The notes: generated by a model not told the origin, from the sequence alone. Positions 1 to 10,239 are shown, counted from the first letter of the stretch. The stretch is 64,000 bases of DNA from Acidobacteriota bacterium (GCA_016191085.1 JACPPJ010000038.1:62001-126000), one strand, 5' to 3'. Made by a program: numbers and translations.

Positions 1-1
1 G

Positions 2-166
2 TGTTCCGGTCTGCTGTTTATAGCGCTCAAGTTCACAGGATATGATCCGGGCGAGCTGGGTGCGCCGATGGCGGACTACGGGACCAAATTCATTCTTGTG
101 GCGGGCTTGCTGAACGTGTTGTGTATCTTGGATGCCTACGACATAGCGATCGGAAAGAAGAATTAA
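2..166 (+). CDS. C-terminal end of a membrane protein (gene cut by window start)
   Basis: An open frame enters from the left edge and ends at TAA after 54 residues. The visible part has a hydrophobic stretch (around FILVAGLLNVLCILDAY) and ends in a short basic tail, IAIGKKN, as expected for the last membrane helix of an integral membrane protein. It resembles the end of small acidobacterial membrane proteins that I recall as DUF6677, but too little is present to be sure. The stop codon overlaps an ATG (TAATG), suggesting translational coupling to what follows. Confidence 0.5.
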   Translation, partial: CSGLLFIALKFTGYDPGELGAPMADYGTKFILVAGLLNVLCILDAYDIAIGKKN

Positions 167-200
167 TGACGGCTGCGTCGGCGGCCTCGAGCACACTCAA

Positions 201-377
201 ATGATTCAGTCGCACCTCACCGCAGCACTGCTGTTCTCCCTTGTTACCTCCGCGGTTTTTGCCATTACGGGCAAAGAGACCGACCGCGAACGACTCCTCA
301 ACTTTGTCTGGCTGTTTTCCTTGTTCGTAATAGTCACGCTCGCCGCTTCGTGGCTAATGAACTTCGGCCACCGCTGA
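201..377 (+). CDS. Small membrane protein, 58 residues
   Basis: This short reading frame starts with ATG and encodes a protein with two predicted membrane helices, roughly residues 6-22 (LTAALLFSLVTSAVFAI) and 34-52 (FVWLFSLFVIVTLAASWLM). A charged loop, TGKETDRER, joins them, and the protein ends in NFGHR. The composition is that of a real membrane protein, not a chance frame. It lies 35 bases after the preceding membrane protein gene on the same strand, and the two are probably cotranscribed. I do not recognise a function. Confidence 0.6.
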   Translation: MIQSHLTAALLFSLVTSAVFAITGKETDRERLLNFVWLFSLFVIVTLAASWLMNFGHR

Positions 378-435
378 ACCTGATCGGGTCGCGGAGCCGG
401 GACGGAATGCCCGAGACCGATTGCCCAATTCCGTG

Positions 436-1083
436 TCAATGTGAAAAGAAAAAGCACGTTACGTTGGGGTTGATGGGAGGTTCTGGAGGCAGGTCGAACG
501 GCTTCTCCGAAGGCCCCATCACTTCCTGTGTTTCAGGGGGAGCGGTGGAAAGGATCTGCACTACTGGCGACTCTGGAGGAGTTTCCCCAGTGCGCAGTGA
601 TGTCATCTGCAATATGCCGATCACGCCGTCCTTGACTATGTGCGCTCCCGCCGAAACGGTTACGTCCATCTCCTGAGAGTTTTTGTCTTCCGCCCTCTTC
701 AACCTTTTTGCCGAAATCTTCAACCGCGAGCCGCGCGGCGATTCGAACTTCACATATTTCCAGTCGCTCGCAGCGAAGCTGATTTGCGCTCGAAGCATAC
801 CTACGGTTTCGCCGCTCGCCGCCGTGAACTCCACTGGGAACCCCCATATATGCTTGCGCAGCAACGCAGGATCCTTGAGCACCAGGCTCGATTGTTGCCG
901 CTGTTTGCCGGGCTTGGGTTCTGGGGAATCGCGTATTTCGGTTTGGGATTGCTGGGCAAAGGCTTCTGCAACTGCGAAAGGACGTGTTACTCTTGCCATC
1001 GATGCAAGTTCCGGCGGATGCACGGCGGAGTAAAAAACAACAGCCGCGGTGGTGAATCGAAGCAGCTTCTGAACCAGGATCAT
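436..1083 (-). CDS. Hypothetical exported protein
   Basis: The 215-residue product begins with a basic and hydrophobic segment (MILVQKLLRF then TTAAVVFYSA) that could be a signal peptide. A Gln/Pro-rich linker follows, then a middle region (about residues 75-150) rich in beta-strand-like sequence, and finally a Pro-rich tail. No enzyme motif is visible. The start is uncertain: an internal ATG at residue 29 is possible and there is no strong ribosome site. It is transcribed away from the YfhO gene. An overlapping frame on the same strand was judged a shadow. No function can be assigned. Confidence 0.55.
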   Translation of the reverse strand: MILVQKLLRFTTAAVVFYSAVHPPELASMARVTRPFAVAEAFAQQSQTEIRDSPEPKPGKQRQQSSLVLKDPALLRKHIWGFPVEFTAASGETVGMLRAQISFAASDWKYVKFESPRGSRLKISAKRLKRAEDKNSQEMDVTVSAGAHIVKDGVIGILQMTSLRTGETPPESPVVQILSTAPPETQEVMGPSEKPFDLPPEPPINPNVTCFFFSH

Positions 1084-1191
1084 TCACAGATTATTCCATA
1101 TATCGGCTCTCGCGAGAACGGATCTCCAGTGACCGCTGTTCGGGGATTCACTTTTTTGACGCTGCCCCTCGTTTCCTGTTAAATACGACCC

Positions 1192-3981
1192 ATGCTCAAC
1201 AGCAGCCGACGCGAGCGGTGGATCGTCCCATTAGCCCTTCTCGGGTTCACAATCTTTTTCTACTGGAAAGTGATTTTTACAAATCGCGTGATGTTCCCCT
1301 GGGACATCGCCGGATTTTTCTATCCCACTCTCAATTTCATCCACGAAGAGCTGCGCCATTTTCGCCTGCCGTTTTGGAATGCTTACGTCATGTCCGGCTT
1401 TCCCATCATCGGCGACCCTGAGGCACAGATTTTTTATCCGCCGAACTGGCTGATGCTGCTCGTCCAGCCGTTTGAATCACTGTCGTACAAGACGGTAGAG
1501 ATCCAACTCATTTTCCATTTTCTCTTAGCCGGCGTGTTCATGTATTACCTGGCCAGGAGCTATGTTCACAGTGCGACTGCAGCGCTCATATCCGCAGTTC
1601 TGTTCGAGTTCTGCGGCGCCATGGTCGCTCACACGCAACACTTGGCTTCAATTGAAACGATGGCCTGGTACCCGCTCATATTCCTGCTGGCCAGGCGAGG
1701 TCTGCTGGAGAATCGCTTCCCGCTCACAGTGGCAGCCGGCGCGCTGTTCGGAATCCAGGTCCTGGCCGGTCATGCCCAGCACTCGGTCTATTTAGGACTG
1801 CTGCTGCTTCTGTACTTTGCGTACGAGGCTTGCTGCGGCCCTTTGCGGAAGCAGCTTTGGCCATGCTGGATCTATTCGCTGGCCGTGATTGCCGGGATTG
1901 GAGCAGCACTCTCGATGGTGCAGTTGATCCCCAGCATGGAATTGGGGAGCCTTTCCGTTCGAAAATACATCACCTACTTTGACGTTGTACAAGGAAACGA
2001 ACCTCGGTATCTGATCACGCTATTTTTGCCTAACTATTTCGGCGGCTTGAATGGAGTGCCAAAGTGGTATCCGTACGACATCTCGTTTAATTACGTCTTC
2101 CTGACTGTCCCGGGCTGTTTGTTGGCATGCCTGGGATTGGTGGAAACCGTGCGCCGCCGGAATTTCTTCTGGCTGGTCCTGGTGGTGCTGTGTATCGAGC
2201 TCAGCTTTGGCACCAACGGCAGGTTGGGGCCACTGATTTACCATGTGCCGCTGTTGAACCTGTTCCGCAATATTCCGACTTTCTTTGATCTGGCCAACTT
2301 CGCACTTTGTCTGATGGCGGGTATCGGCGCGGAGGCGTTATTCTCGATGAAACTTTCGCCGCGCTGGAAGCAGCACTTGCCTGCCGGTCTCGCATCACTC
2401 TTGTTCGCGACGACCATCTGCGGCCTAGTTTTCGGCTGGTGGAAATTCCACGGTTGGTTCGCCATGCTGGCAGTGTTGGCTCTCAGCAGTATCGTAGTCG
2501 CGGGACTGCTCCGCAATCGATTCAGTGTTCCGTTTTCCAAATTCGCACTGCTCGGATTAATCGTGGCGCAACTCGTACATTACAACATGAATCAGTTCTT
2601 TAACGCGTCAATTGACAATCCGCGGCATTTCACGAATCGCAACGAAATGCTCGGAAGAAAAGATTTGCTCCAGCGCCTGAGAGAGGATAGGGCGGCTGAT
2701 TTTCGCGTGGCCGCCATCGCGGAACATATGTTGAGCGCCAACGGTTGGAACGTTTGGCGCGTCCCCGGAATTCACGGCTGGAATCCCGTGTTGCTGCGGC
2801 GTTACGACTCGTACCTGCGTGGCTTATTTCAAACCGGTGAGTACGCGACTCCTTACGGCGGGCCGGATCACAATCTCAACTCGCCCATGCTGGATCTGCT
2901 TGGCGCAAAGTACCTCATCATGGGTGATACCGATATCGAGAAACAATTGAGCCTCCCGCACTCCGCTAAGTTTACGCGGCGGTTCAAAGACGTGGAGCGG
3001 TGGAACACTTACGAAAACCGCGACTATCTCTCCCGGTCGTGGTTCTACTCTCGCGCGTACGTAGTGCCGGATGAAGAGACAGCGCTGGCCTTGATGAGCT
3101 CCAGTTGGTTTGATGCGCGCAAAACACTGCTGTTTGAAAATAACCAGGTCCCGGCGTCGTATGGCGCGCTGATCGAACCGTTACCGACCATCGAAATCAA
3201 TCCGAAAGACGCGTCCAGTATTTCAACTGGAACGGTGATGGCAGATCCTTACTGCGCTAAGCCGCTGCCGATGGTCGGCGGATGGGGCGAGGGTGAGAAC
3301 GACCGATTGCAATTCTCAATCGCCAGTCTCGAGCAGCAGGGCCGTTACTTGTTGTCCGTCGAATATACAGCTAGTAGTAATCCAGCGCCTGTGCTGGAGG
3401 TCCAAATACACAGTGGAGACCGCACCCAGCAGTCCGAACCGCGCACGCTGCCGAGGACTGCCGAGTGGGGATGCCGCAAGGCGCGCCACACAGAACTCGG
3501 AACGTTCAATCTGGCGCCTGGAGAGAACCGCCTGTTCATCAACGCCAGCATTCGCGCGCAAATACACCTTTATTCGCTCAGGTTGGTGCGATTGCCTGAG
3601 GCGCAGTCCGATACCGGGACCTTTTCATTCGCGAATTTCCAGAGCTCGGCGCACCGAATTTCGTTTGACAGCACGCAGGATCGTGACGGCTTTGTCTTGC
3701 TGAATGAGATCTTCTATCCCGGATGGGAGGCTCAGGTCGACGGACAGTCTACCCCAATATTGCAGGCCGACGGCATCTTCCGGGTGCTGGCAGCTCGCGC
3801 TGGCTCGCACCACATTGAAATGACCTTCAAGCCGCGATACTTCGCGTTGGGTGCCGCCGTATCAGTCATAACGCTAATCTCTCTCCTGGCCTACTTCGCT
3901 GTAGGCGCAAAGGCAGCAAACTCCCGCAATGCTGAACAGAGCGGCAGTCAACAAGGAATGCAGTCGGCGATCGGAAAGTGA
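1192..3981 (+). CDS. YfhO family integral membrane protein
   Basis: The 929-residue protein has many hydrophobic helices in its first 480 residues. A long soluble, probably extracytoplasmic, region follows, and a last helix lies near residues 895-915. The closing pattern, a FYPGWEAQVDG segment followed by a GIFRVLAARAG turn and then the final helix, is typical of the YfhO family. Members are GT-C-like proteins linked in other bacteria to sugar decoration of cell-surface polymers. The next gene, 7 bases downstream, is another large GT-C-like protein, so the two probably act together in envelope glycosylation. The exact donor and acceptor cannot be read from the sequence. Confidence 0.85.
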   Translation: MLNSSRRERWIVPLALLGFTIFFYWKVIFTNRVMFPWDIAGFFYPTLNFIHEELRHFRLPFWNAYVMSGFPIIGDPEAQIFYPPNWLMLLVQPFESLSYKTVEIQLIFHFLLAGVFMYYLARSYVHSATAALISAVLFEFCGAMVAHTQHLASIETMAWYPLIFLLARRGLLENRFPLTVAAGALFGIQVLAGHAQHSVYLGLLLLLYFAYEACCGPLRKQLWPCWIYSLAVIAGIGAALSMVQLIPSMELGSLSVRKYITYFDVVQGNEPRYLITLFLPNYFGGLNGVPKWYPYDISFNYVFLTVPGCLLACLGLVETVRRRNFFWLVLVVLCIELSFGTNGRLGPLIYHVPLLNLFRNIPTFFDLANFALCLMAGIGAEALFSMKLSPRWKQHLPAGLASLLFATTICGLVFGWWKFHGWFAMLAVLALSSIVVAGLLRNRFSVPFSKFALLGLIVAQLVHYNMNQFFNASIDNPRHFTNRNEMLGRKDLLQRLREDRAADFRVAAIAEHMLSANGWNVWRVPGIHGWNPVLLRRYDSYLRGLFQTGEYATPYGGPDHNLNSPMLDLLGAKYLIMGDTDIEKQLSLPHSAKFTRRFKDVERWNTYENRDYLSRSWFYSRAYVVPDEETALALMSSSWFDARKTLLFENNQVPASYGALIEPLPTIEINPKDASSISTGTVMADPYCAKPLPMVGGWGEGENDRLQFSIASLEQQGRYLLSVEYTASSNPAPVLEVQIHSGDRTQQSEPRTLPRTAEWGCRKARHTELGTFNLAPGENRLFINASIRAQIHLYSLRLVRLPEAQSDTGTFSFANFQSSAHRISFDSTQDRDGFVLLNEIFYPGWEAQVDGQSTPILQADGIFRVLAARAGSHHIEMTFKPRYFALGAAVSVITLISLLAYFAVGAKAANSRNAEQSGSQQGMQSAIGK

Positions 3982-3988
3982 GCCTACA

Positions 3989-6517
3989 ATGCGGCGGAAA
4001 ACGCTACACGAGCTGTTAGCCGGTGCTGCCGTATTGTGCTGGGCGCTGTTTGCTTATCGAAGTTATCTGCCGCATGGCGGCGGCGCTCTGAAATATACGT
4101 ACGATTTCGTCCGAGGTCTGGTTTCGGCACTGGGCCTGTTCGATATCGTCCTCGTTATTTGGCTTGCCCTCATCACGTATGTTGCCGGGACAAGGTGCCT
4201 GGACCGCATCGCCGTCGCCTACGATTCGGCCGCCGAGAAATTTTGCTTTGCAGTCTCGATAGGCCTGGCGTTGTGTTCTTTTACCGTTTTCTTGCTTGCA
4301 GTTACCCGCACACTTTATACCCCCGTAGCATACGGGTTGTTGAGCGTTGCGACACTGTCATTTCGTCGCGAGTTGCTGGGAATAGCGCGTAACGGCTGGG
4401 CTTTGGTAACAGCTCTCCGCATACCGCCCCGCATTTCCGCCGAGTCGGCGAGCCGCGCGTTTCTGATCGTCTACATGACTGTTGTCCTGGGAGTCATATT
4501 GGTTTCCGCTCTGGGGCCGGAGATTGAATTCGACGCACTATTCAATCACCTCGAAGTCGCAAAGGTAATTTCGGAAACACACCGTTTGCGCCCCATCCGC
4601 GACATTCCCCAGACTTTTTTCCCAAAGCACACCACGGTCTTGTTTGCACTGGGCATGCTTCTTCACAATGAGATTACAGCCAAGTTGATTCATTATTTAT
4701 TCGGCCTGCTGACCATCGTTTCGGCATATGCGTTTGCGCGGCGCGTGCTCTCCCGCACCGCCGGCCTGCTGGCGAGCGCCATTCTGGTTTCGTCTCCGAT
4801 CTTCATCTGGGAAATGAGAACCGCACATGTTGATTGCGGTTACGCGTTTTACGTTTTTCTATCGCTCTATGCCATGATCCTGTGGCTCGGTACAGGGCAG
4901 CGGCAGTGGCTGTGGGTCGGGACTTTTCTCACGGCGTGGTCGTTGGGCACGAAATATCAGGCGCTTTTTGGGCTCGGGGCGCTGGCGTTGATGGTCGCAC
5001 TCGAGACTCTCCAAAGACAGTTGGGGCTGCGGAAAGCCTTTGCACGCGCGGTGAAATTCGGCCTCGTCGCCGCTGGCGGATTACTTCCTTGGGGATTAGT
5101 CAATTACTTCCAGACCGGCAATCCCGTTTTTCCGTTTCTCAATGGAATTTTTAAGAGCCCCTACTGGACCGTCCAGCAGACCGAGACAGCCCTGATGCAG
5201 ATGGCCGATTCCGGTATTCCCATATCGCTGTCGAACTGGTGGGCCATCTTCACGATCCCCTGGCGCATGGTTGCGGACCAAACCGATCGCTTCCATGGAA
5301 ACATCGGCCCGTTCTATTTGATTCTCATTCCGCTGCTCGTTTTCGTTCCGCGCATGCGGCGCGAGGTGAAACTGTTATTGATCTTCAGCATCCTGTTTAC
5401 CACGTTCTGGAGCTTTACGGGACAGCATACCAGGTATTATCTGCCGGTCTTGCCGGCGCTGGCCGTTGTTGGTTCATACGCCGCCGTCAACGGGTTGCTT
5501 CTGCTACGCGACCGGAACCACCATACGCTGGGAGTATCCGCTGCGACTCTTTTGGGCCTGATGTTGGCATTGAATTCGCCTTATTTCGAGCCATATGGCG
5601 TCAGCGCGCGCTACGGCGCCTCAATAATGGAAACGCTTCCATGGAAAGTGCTGACCGCCGAAGAAACGCGAGAACAATATTTGTCAAAGACAATCCTGGA
5701 CTTTGACGCCGTTCGTTATGTGAACGAGCGGCCAGGCCACCGTAAAATCCTCTTCTGGTGGAACACGGCTCCGATTGCATTCTACGTCGATGGTGAAACT
5801 GGCTTGATCTTCTCTCATTACTTTGATCGGTTCAGCGGGGATGATCCGGCGGAATTAGATCGCGTGCTGCTGGAGAACCGCATCACTCACGTGATCATCG
5901 GAGCGCAGAACCGTGATGGTCAACTCTTCTCTGATCCGGAAAAAGAGTTCGTACATCGGTACTTGAAAAAGGTGTATGAAAAGAACGCTACCGTTGTTTA
6001 TCAGGTCTCGCCGCAGCCGTTGCAGCAGGAAGCCGTTACGTATGACGTCTTGCAGCATCCCGCCGAAACTCGAATCAAAACAGGGTTACAGGAGAAAACT
6101 CTAGCGGACGGCGATTACGTTACGCTCGCAATGGTGCACGACGACACGCGCCGAGCGCTCGTGATTCGCGCATCTTCTGATGTAGAGTTCGAGACGGTAT
6201 TGGCCGATCGCCCGCTGATGCGATTTGCATTTGCCGGAGCGACGCCGCCGGAGTGTTCCCCCAGAGATGCGTTTCAAGTGCAGATTGCGGCGGGCGGAAG
6301 CAAGCCGGTACTGTTATTCAGCAGCGCTGCGCGCCAGCACTTTTCGCGAGAGCCGGACCGCTGGTATGACAACGAGATTGACCTGTCCGGGTACGAGCAG
6401 CAGCGCGTCACCATCTCACTTCTGACGCATACCTCGACCGTGCAGGGCTGCCCACCATTGCTGTGGGGCCATCCTGAAATCGTGTCCCGGCCACCCAAAG
6501 TGGAGGAGGATTATTGA
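3989..6517 (+). CDS. GT39-like (GT-C fold) glycosyltransferase membrane protein
   Basis: This 842-residue membrane protein has a run of roughly a dozen hydrophobic helices. An acidic luminal loop (GPEIEFDALFNHLEVAK, around residues 172-190) matches the place where GT39/ArnT-type enzymes carry their catalytic Asp and bind a polyprenyl-phosphate sugar. The C-terminal 300 residues are soluble and beta-rich. I chose the ATG after the YfhO stop, because an upstream in-frame start would overlap that gene. The family role is transfer of a lipid-linked sugar to a protein, lipid or polymer outside the membrane. The 3' end overlaps the convergent RNase H gene by 7 bases. Confidence 0.75.
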   Translation: MRRKTLHELLAGAAVLCWALFAYRSYLPHGGGALKYTYDFVRGLVSALGLFDIVLVIWLALITYVAGTRCLDRIAVAYDSAAEKFCFAVSIGLALCSFTVFLLAVTRTLYTPVAYGLLSVATLSFRRELLGIARNGWALVTALRIPPRISAESASRAFLIVYMTVVLGVILVSALGPEIEFDALFNHLEVAKVISETHRLRPIRDIPQTFFPKHTTVLFALGMLLHNEITAKLIHYLFGLLTIVSAYAFARRVLSRTAGLLASAILVSSPIFIWEMRTAHVDCGYAFYVFLSLYAMILWLGTGQRQWLWVGTFLTAWSLGTKYQALFGLGALALMVALETLQRQLGLRKAFARAVKFGLVAAGGLLPWGLVNYFQTGNPVFPFLNGIFKSPYWTVQQTETALMQMADSGIPISLSNWWAIFTIPWRMVADQTDRFHGNIGPFYLILIPLLVFVPRMRREVKLLLIFSILFTTFWSFTGQHTRYYLPVLPALAVVGSYAAVNGLLLLRDRNHHTLGVSAATLLGLMLALNSPYFEPYGVSARYGASIMETLPWKVLTAEETREQYLSKTILDFDAVRYVNERPGHRKILFWWNTAPIAFYVDGETGLIFSHYFDRFSGDDPAELDRVLLENRITHVIIGAQNRDGQLFSDPEKEFVHRYLKKVYEKNATVVYQVSPQPLQQEAVTYDVLQHPAETRIKTGLQEKTLADGDYVTLAMVHDDTRRALVIRASSDVEFETVLADRPLMRFAFAGATPPECSPRDAFQVQIAAGGSKPVLLFSSAARQHFSREPDRWYDNEIDLSGYEQQRVTISLLTHTSTVQGCPPLLWGHPEIVSRPPKVEEDY

Positions 6518-7146
6518 CGGTTCAACCGGCCGAACTTGCGGCGCTTTCGCAGGCGTACTTCGTATTCAGCGCCCTCTTGCAAGTCGGGCAGCGGCGGAAG
6601 AGGTCGCAATTTGCCTGCCTCTGCGATAGCGGAAAAAACTTGCAGAGTCTCTTGCGACGCCGCGACAGAAGGCTTTCCAGGCTGTGGTGCGGAGAGACGC
6701 CCGCGAGCGGCTGCGTCCAGCGCTTCGTTTGCGAGCAGATCGGCTTCGCGGTTCCGCTCTCGCGGCACATGCTGGATGCTGAACTCGTCGATCATGCCGG
6801 CCAGCTTACGAGCCAGCTCGAACAGCGGTTTCAGATCGGGACTCTGCACGCGATAGCGCCCCTGCATTTGTCTGGCAACCAGCTCCGAATCGCAATAAAC
6901 CTTCAGGCGTTGCGCCTGATTGCTGGCGGCGTATTCAAGCGCGGCAATCAGCCCGTTCCATTCGGCAACGTTATTCGTCGCTCTTCCGATGAATTTTGAA
7001 AGCTTCTCTTTGGTTTCCCCGTGCCGGTTCTGGATGACAACTCCATAGCTGGCCGGACCGGGATTGCCCCGCGAGGCGCCATCAACGTAAGCAATCAATT
7101 CTGATTCGGGATTCGAGAAGAGGGTCGCTTCCATGTCAGTCGTCAT
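6511..7146 (-). CDS. rnhA: Ribonuclease HI family protein
   Basis: The protein (211 residues from the chosen start) has the RNase H fold signatures: YVDGASRGNPGPASYG with the first catalytic Asp, NNVAEWNGLIAAL with the Glu, VYCDSELVARQ with the second Asp, and NREADLLANEAL with the last Asp. It would cut the RNA strand of RNA-DNA hybrids in the cytoplasm. The C-terminal 70 residues after the fold are an extra tail of unknown role. The start MTTDMEA overlaps the stop of the upstream zinc-ribbon gene as ATGA, so the two are translationally coupled. The pairing of these two genes is common in many bacteria. Confidence 0.9.
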   Translation of the reverse strand: MTTDMEATLFSNPESELIAYVDGASRGNPGPASYGVVIQNRHGETKEKLSKFIGRATNNVAEWNGLIAALEYAASNQAQRLKVYCDSELVARQMQGRYRVQSPDLKPLFELARKLAGMIDEFSIQHVPRERNREADLLANEALDAAARGRLSAPQPGKPSVAASQETLQVFSAIAEAGKLRPLPPLPDLQEGAEYEVRLRKRRKFGRLNRQ

Positions 7147-7862
7147 TGCGCGACAGGAGGAGCGACATAGACGAGGATACAGCCGCAGCTTTCGCAATTC
7201 AGGATTTGCTCGTTTGCCTGCACGTCATTGTAAGCTTGCGGCCGAAGCCTCACGTGGCACGCTTCGCACGCGCCGTTGACAACTGCCGCCACGGCGCGGC
7301 CCCGGCGCGCTGCCGAGATGCGCTCATAGCTCGAATAGATTTGCTCCGATAGCAGCGAGCAGACCTGCTGGCGTTGTGAGCGGGCTTCCTTCAGTTTTTC
7401 CTCGTCCTGCTGCTTTCGCTCGCGAGCGTCGCGAATCTCAATGTCAGCGCGGGCGCGCTCTTCACGGAGATTCTTCTCTGATGATCGCAACTGGCGCTCC
7501 AGAGATTCTGACTCGATCATCTCGGTCAGAATCTCGTCTTCGATTTTTTGGATGGCCGCCTCGTGGAAATCGATCTCGTGCTGCAATGCGCGATACTGCT
7601 CGTTCGTTCTAACCTCCAGCATCTGATCCTTATGCTTGGAGATTTTTTCCCGTAGCACCGTGATGTCGCCTTCCCGCTTACGGCGGGACTTCTGGTTGTC
7701 GGCGATCTTCTTCTTGTCGGCTTCAACGCTGGCGATGTGCTCGGTGAGCTGGCTTTCGATGGCTGCAATTTTGCGCGGAAGGCTTTGAATCTCCGCTTCC
7801 AGCGAGCGGATGGTATCGTCAAGTTGCTGCAACTCGACAAGATTTTTCAGATCAACATTCAT
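7143..7862 (-). CDS. C4-type zinc-ribbon coiled-coil protein
   Basis: The 239-residue protein is mostly a long charged coiled coil (residues 5-175, rich in Glu, Lys, Arg and Gln). It ends in a zinc ribbon with two Cys pairs, CEACHVRL and CESCGCILVY. This is the DUF164 / zf-RING_7 family, thought to bind nucleic acid; its role is not well established. It is the first gene of a two-gene minus-strand operon with RNase HI (4-base ATGA overlap), which fits an RNA-related job. It diverges from the MmgE/PrpD gene across a 240-base gap. Confidence 0.85.
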   Translation of the reverse strand: MNVDLKNLVELQQLDDTIRSLEAEIQSLPRKIAAIESQLTEHIASVEADKKKIADNQKSRRKREGDITVLREKISKHKDQMLEVRTNEQYRALQHEIDFHEAAIQKIEDEILTEMIESESLERQLRSSEKNLREERARADIEIRDARERKQQDEEKLKEARSQRQQVCSLLSEQIYSSYERISAARRGRAVAAVVNGACEACHVRLRPQAYNDVQANEQILNCESCGCILVYVAPPVAQ

Positions 7863-8101
7863 GATGCAAACGCTTAATGGCGCGAACGTTCTCTCGAAAA
7901 CTATCGCGGATTATATCACAACTCGTTCTTGCACCGGGGACGCGATGACTGTCCCTTTTTGGTGCTTTCGCCGATGGCGGTGAAGCGGGCCGGAGTGAAT
8001 AGGACATACCATCCAGCGGCAACCTGACAAGCGATGGAAATTGAGGTATACTTCGCGACGCAAGCAAAACAGATGCTCCGTGCAATGATGAAAGGACTTA
8101 T

Positions 8102-9637
8102 ATGAAACCGAACCCGATTCTACGCCGCGATTTCTTGAAGGCCTCGGGCATAGGAGCTTGGGCGCTTTCGATGCCGGAATGGAGTTTCCCGATTGTGCGG
8201 GCGGAAACAGGGACGTCGGAAGATAAAATCGTCGCGTCGAAGAGCACCAGCCGCACAACAGTGCTCCAGGATATTGCGGCTTGGGTCGTCAAAATGAGAT
8301 ACGAAGAGTTGCCGCCGCCGGTCGTCAAGGCAGCTAAACTGGTGCTTCTCGATACGTTGGGATGCGCCCTCGGTGCTATTGATGCGGCTCCGGTCCGCAT
8401 GGCCCAGCAGGTTGTCTCGATGCAAGGAGGGAACCCACAAGCAACCGCCGTCGGAATTGGCAGGAAAGCGACTTGTGATCAAGCTGTTTTCTTGAACGGA
8501 ATGGCGCTTCGCTATCTCGATTACAACGACTACGCGGCGAAGGGCAGCCCGCATCACCCCAGCATCAATGTGGCTCCGGCCCTCGCCATTGCCGAAATGC
8601 AAGGTTTGACCGGCAAGGATCTTCTTTTGGGAATAACCGTCGGCTACGAGGTACAACTCCGGTTGCGTGACGCAACTGACGGAGCATCAAGAAGGACAGG
8701 TTGGGATTACGGCTCAATCACGACGCAGTATTCTAGCGCGGCGTCGTCAGCAAAGCTTCTCGGCCTGGATGCCTCGAAGATAACGAATGCCTTGGCCATC
8801 GCCGGAGCGAATGCCAACACTCTGTTCGAGGTTCGCGGAGGCGGCGCCAGCGGCGACGAGATGACGCCGGCGAAAGGGGCGGCTGATCCCATGGGAGCCC
8901 GAAACGGAACTTTCGCCGCACTCCTTGCCCGGGCCGGTCTCAACTACCCTCCGACCATCTTGGAGGGTGTGAACGGCTACGGAAAGATAGTAACCGGCAT
9001 TCTTCGAGAGGATGTCCTCCGCGAGCGGACGGGCGATTACAGGATCCTGTACAGTTGTAAGAAAATGTGGCCTTGCATGGGACTTGCGCAAGCGCCCATT
9101 GCAGCGGCCTTGGAGATCTATCAGCGCAAAATTGTTCCAGACGACATAGAAAGCATTAAGGTAGCCCTGAATGATTTCGGGTACAAGAACCAACAGGCTT
9201 TTCTGGGCGAGATCAATACCCGGGAGCACGCTGACCACAGCGTTGCTTATACGGTCTCGAGGGCTCTGCTGGATGGGAATGTTACCGTGGAGGATTTCGA
9301 GGAGAAGCGGTTCAAGGATCCGCGTGCGCTGCGGCTTGTGAAGAAGGTTTCACTTCGATCCGATCCCTCGCTTACCGAGGCTCACGGAGCCAAGTTAGAG
9401 GTGCAGTTTCGAAACGGAAACGTTCTTAAAGCGGAGGTTCCCTACCCTCCGGGCAGCCTGCAGAACCCGCCTGACGATGAGGCCCTCGTGAAGAAATTTG
9501 TCACCCTTGCAGAGAATGTGCTGGGCAAAGCGCGCGCCCATAAGGCAACCGAGATTATCTTGGCCGCCGACACCATGCCGAATCTAATAGATCTCGTGAA
9601 CGCCGTGTCGCCTCTCTCCAAAGGGGGTCGAAGGTAG
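8102..9637 (+). CDS. MmgE/PrpD family protein with Tat-type leader
   Basis: The 511-residue protein belongs to the MmgE/PrpD superfamily (2-methylcitrate dehydratase and relatives). Recognisable stretches are LLDTLGCALGAI near residue 85 and the RYLDYNDYAAKGSPHHPS region near 140, where PrpD proteins have their DxND and His active-site residues. Unusually for an enzyme best known from the cytoplasm, it starts with a twin-arginine-like leader (RRDFLKASG, then hydrophobic residues), so it is predicted to be exported. The substrate is unknown. No other propionate or methylcitrate gene lies nearby, so a role in that cycle is not supported. Confidence 0.85.
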   Translation: MKPNPILRRDFLKASGIGAWALSMPEWSFPIVRAETGTSEDKIVASKSTSRTTVLQDIAAWVVKMRYEELPPPVVKAAKLVLLDTLGCALGAIDAAPVRMAQQVVSMQGGNPQATAVGIGRKATCDQAVFLNGMALRYLDYNDYAAKGSPHHPSINVAPALAIAEMQGLTGKDLLLGITVGYEVQLRLRDATDGASRRTGWDYGSITTQYSSAASSAKLLGLDASKITNALAIAGANANTLFEVRGGGASGDEMTPAKGAADPMGARNGTFAALLARAGLNYPPTILEGVNGYGKIVTGILREDVLRERTGDYRILYSCKKMWPCMGLAQAPIAAALEIYQRKIVPDDIESIKVALNDFGYKNQQAFLGEINTREHADHSVAYTVSRALLDGNVTVEDFEEKRFKDPRALRLVKKVSLRSDPSLTEAHGAKLEVQFRNGNVLKAEVPYPPGSLQNPPDDEALVKKFVTLAENVLGKARAHKATEIILAADTMPNLIDLVNAVSPLSKGGRR

Positions 9638-10239
9638 TCTGTTAGCCGGCGTGCTGCTGAGGGGATCCGCAAGCAACCGAGTTATGTCTGGAAACGGATG
9701 GCTTTAGATAGCTACCCGCGGAGACGAAGAAGACAGCTCGCAGCGCTCGCGACCGCTTTCACGTGTTCATTAACTTTAACTGATCGGCGTTTCGTGCCGC
9801 GCAAGATTCAACAGTATACATGCACTCCATACTAATAATTACCGATGAGCAGACCCTGAAACTGACGACGATTCGGCGCATATTACAGAGAGTTCTAGAA
9901 TAGCGGATCACCGGCAAATTGAGCCGATTCCATCATACTGAACTCTGATTACTACGCAGGCCTCTCCGCACACAGCGGGAGAACGGGGCGAGAGAGCGCG
10001 CCGCGGCTGTCGCCAACATCCGGTCCTTCGATGGGCAAGTGGAGGTGTTTGCTCCGGGCACCGAAACAGCCGTCAACTGTTTCTTTTTCTCACATTAGTT
10101 TTACTTTTTTGCTATACGATCTCAGACCGCCGTTTCAGCAAACTGTTTAAGTCATCCCCAACGCGATTCAGATAATAACTCGGTGCCTGTGGATTTTCGC
10201 GCACTACATCGAGCGCTCGCGCGTGGTGTGGACTGCAGG

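Noticed and set aside
533-1087. An overlapping 184-codon minus-strand frame in the same place as the exported protein gene
   Set aside because: It is rich in Arg, Ser and Cys without order or hydrophobic pattern, typical of a shadow frame, while the overlapping frame has a signal-peptide-like start.
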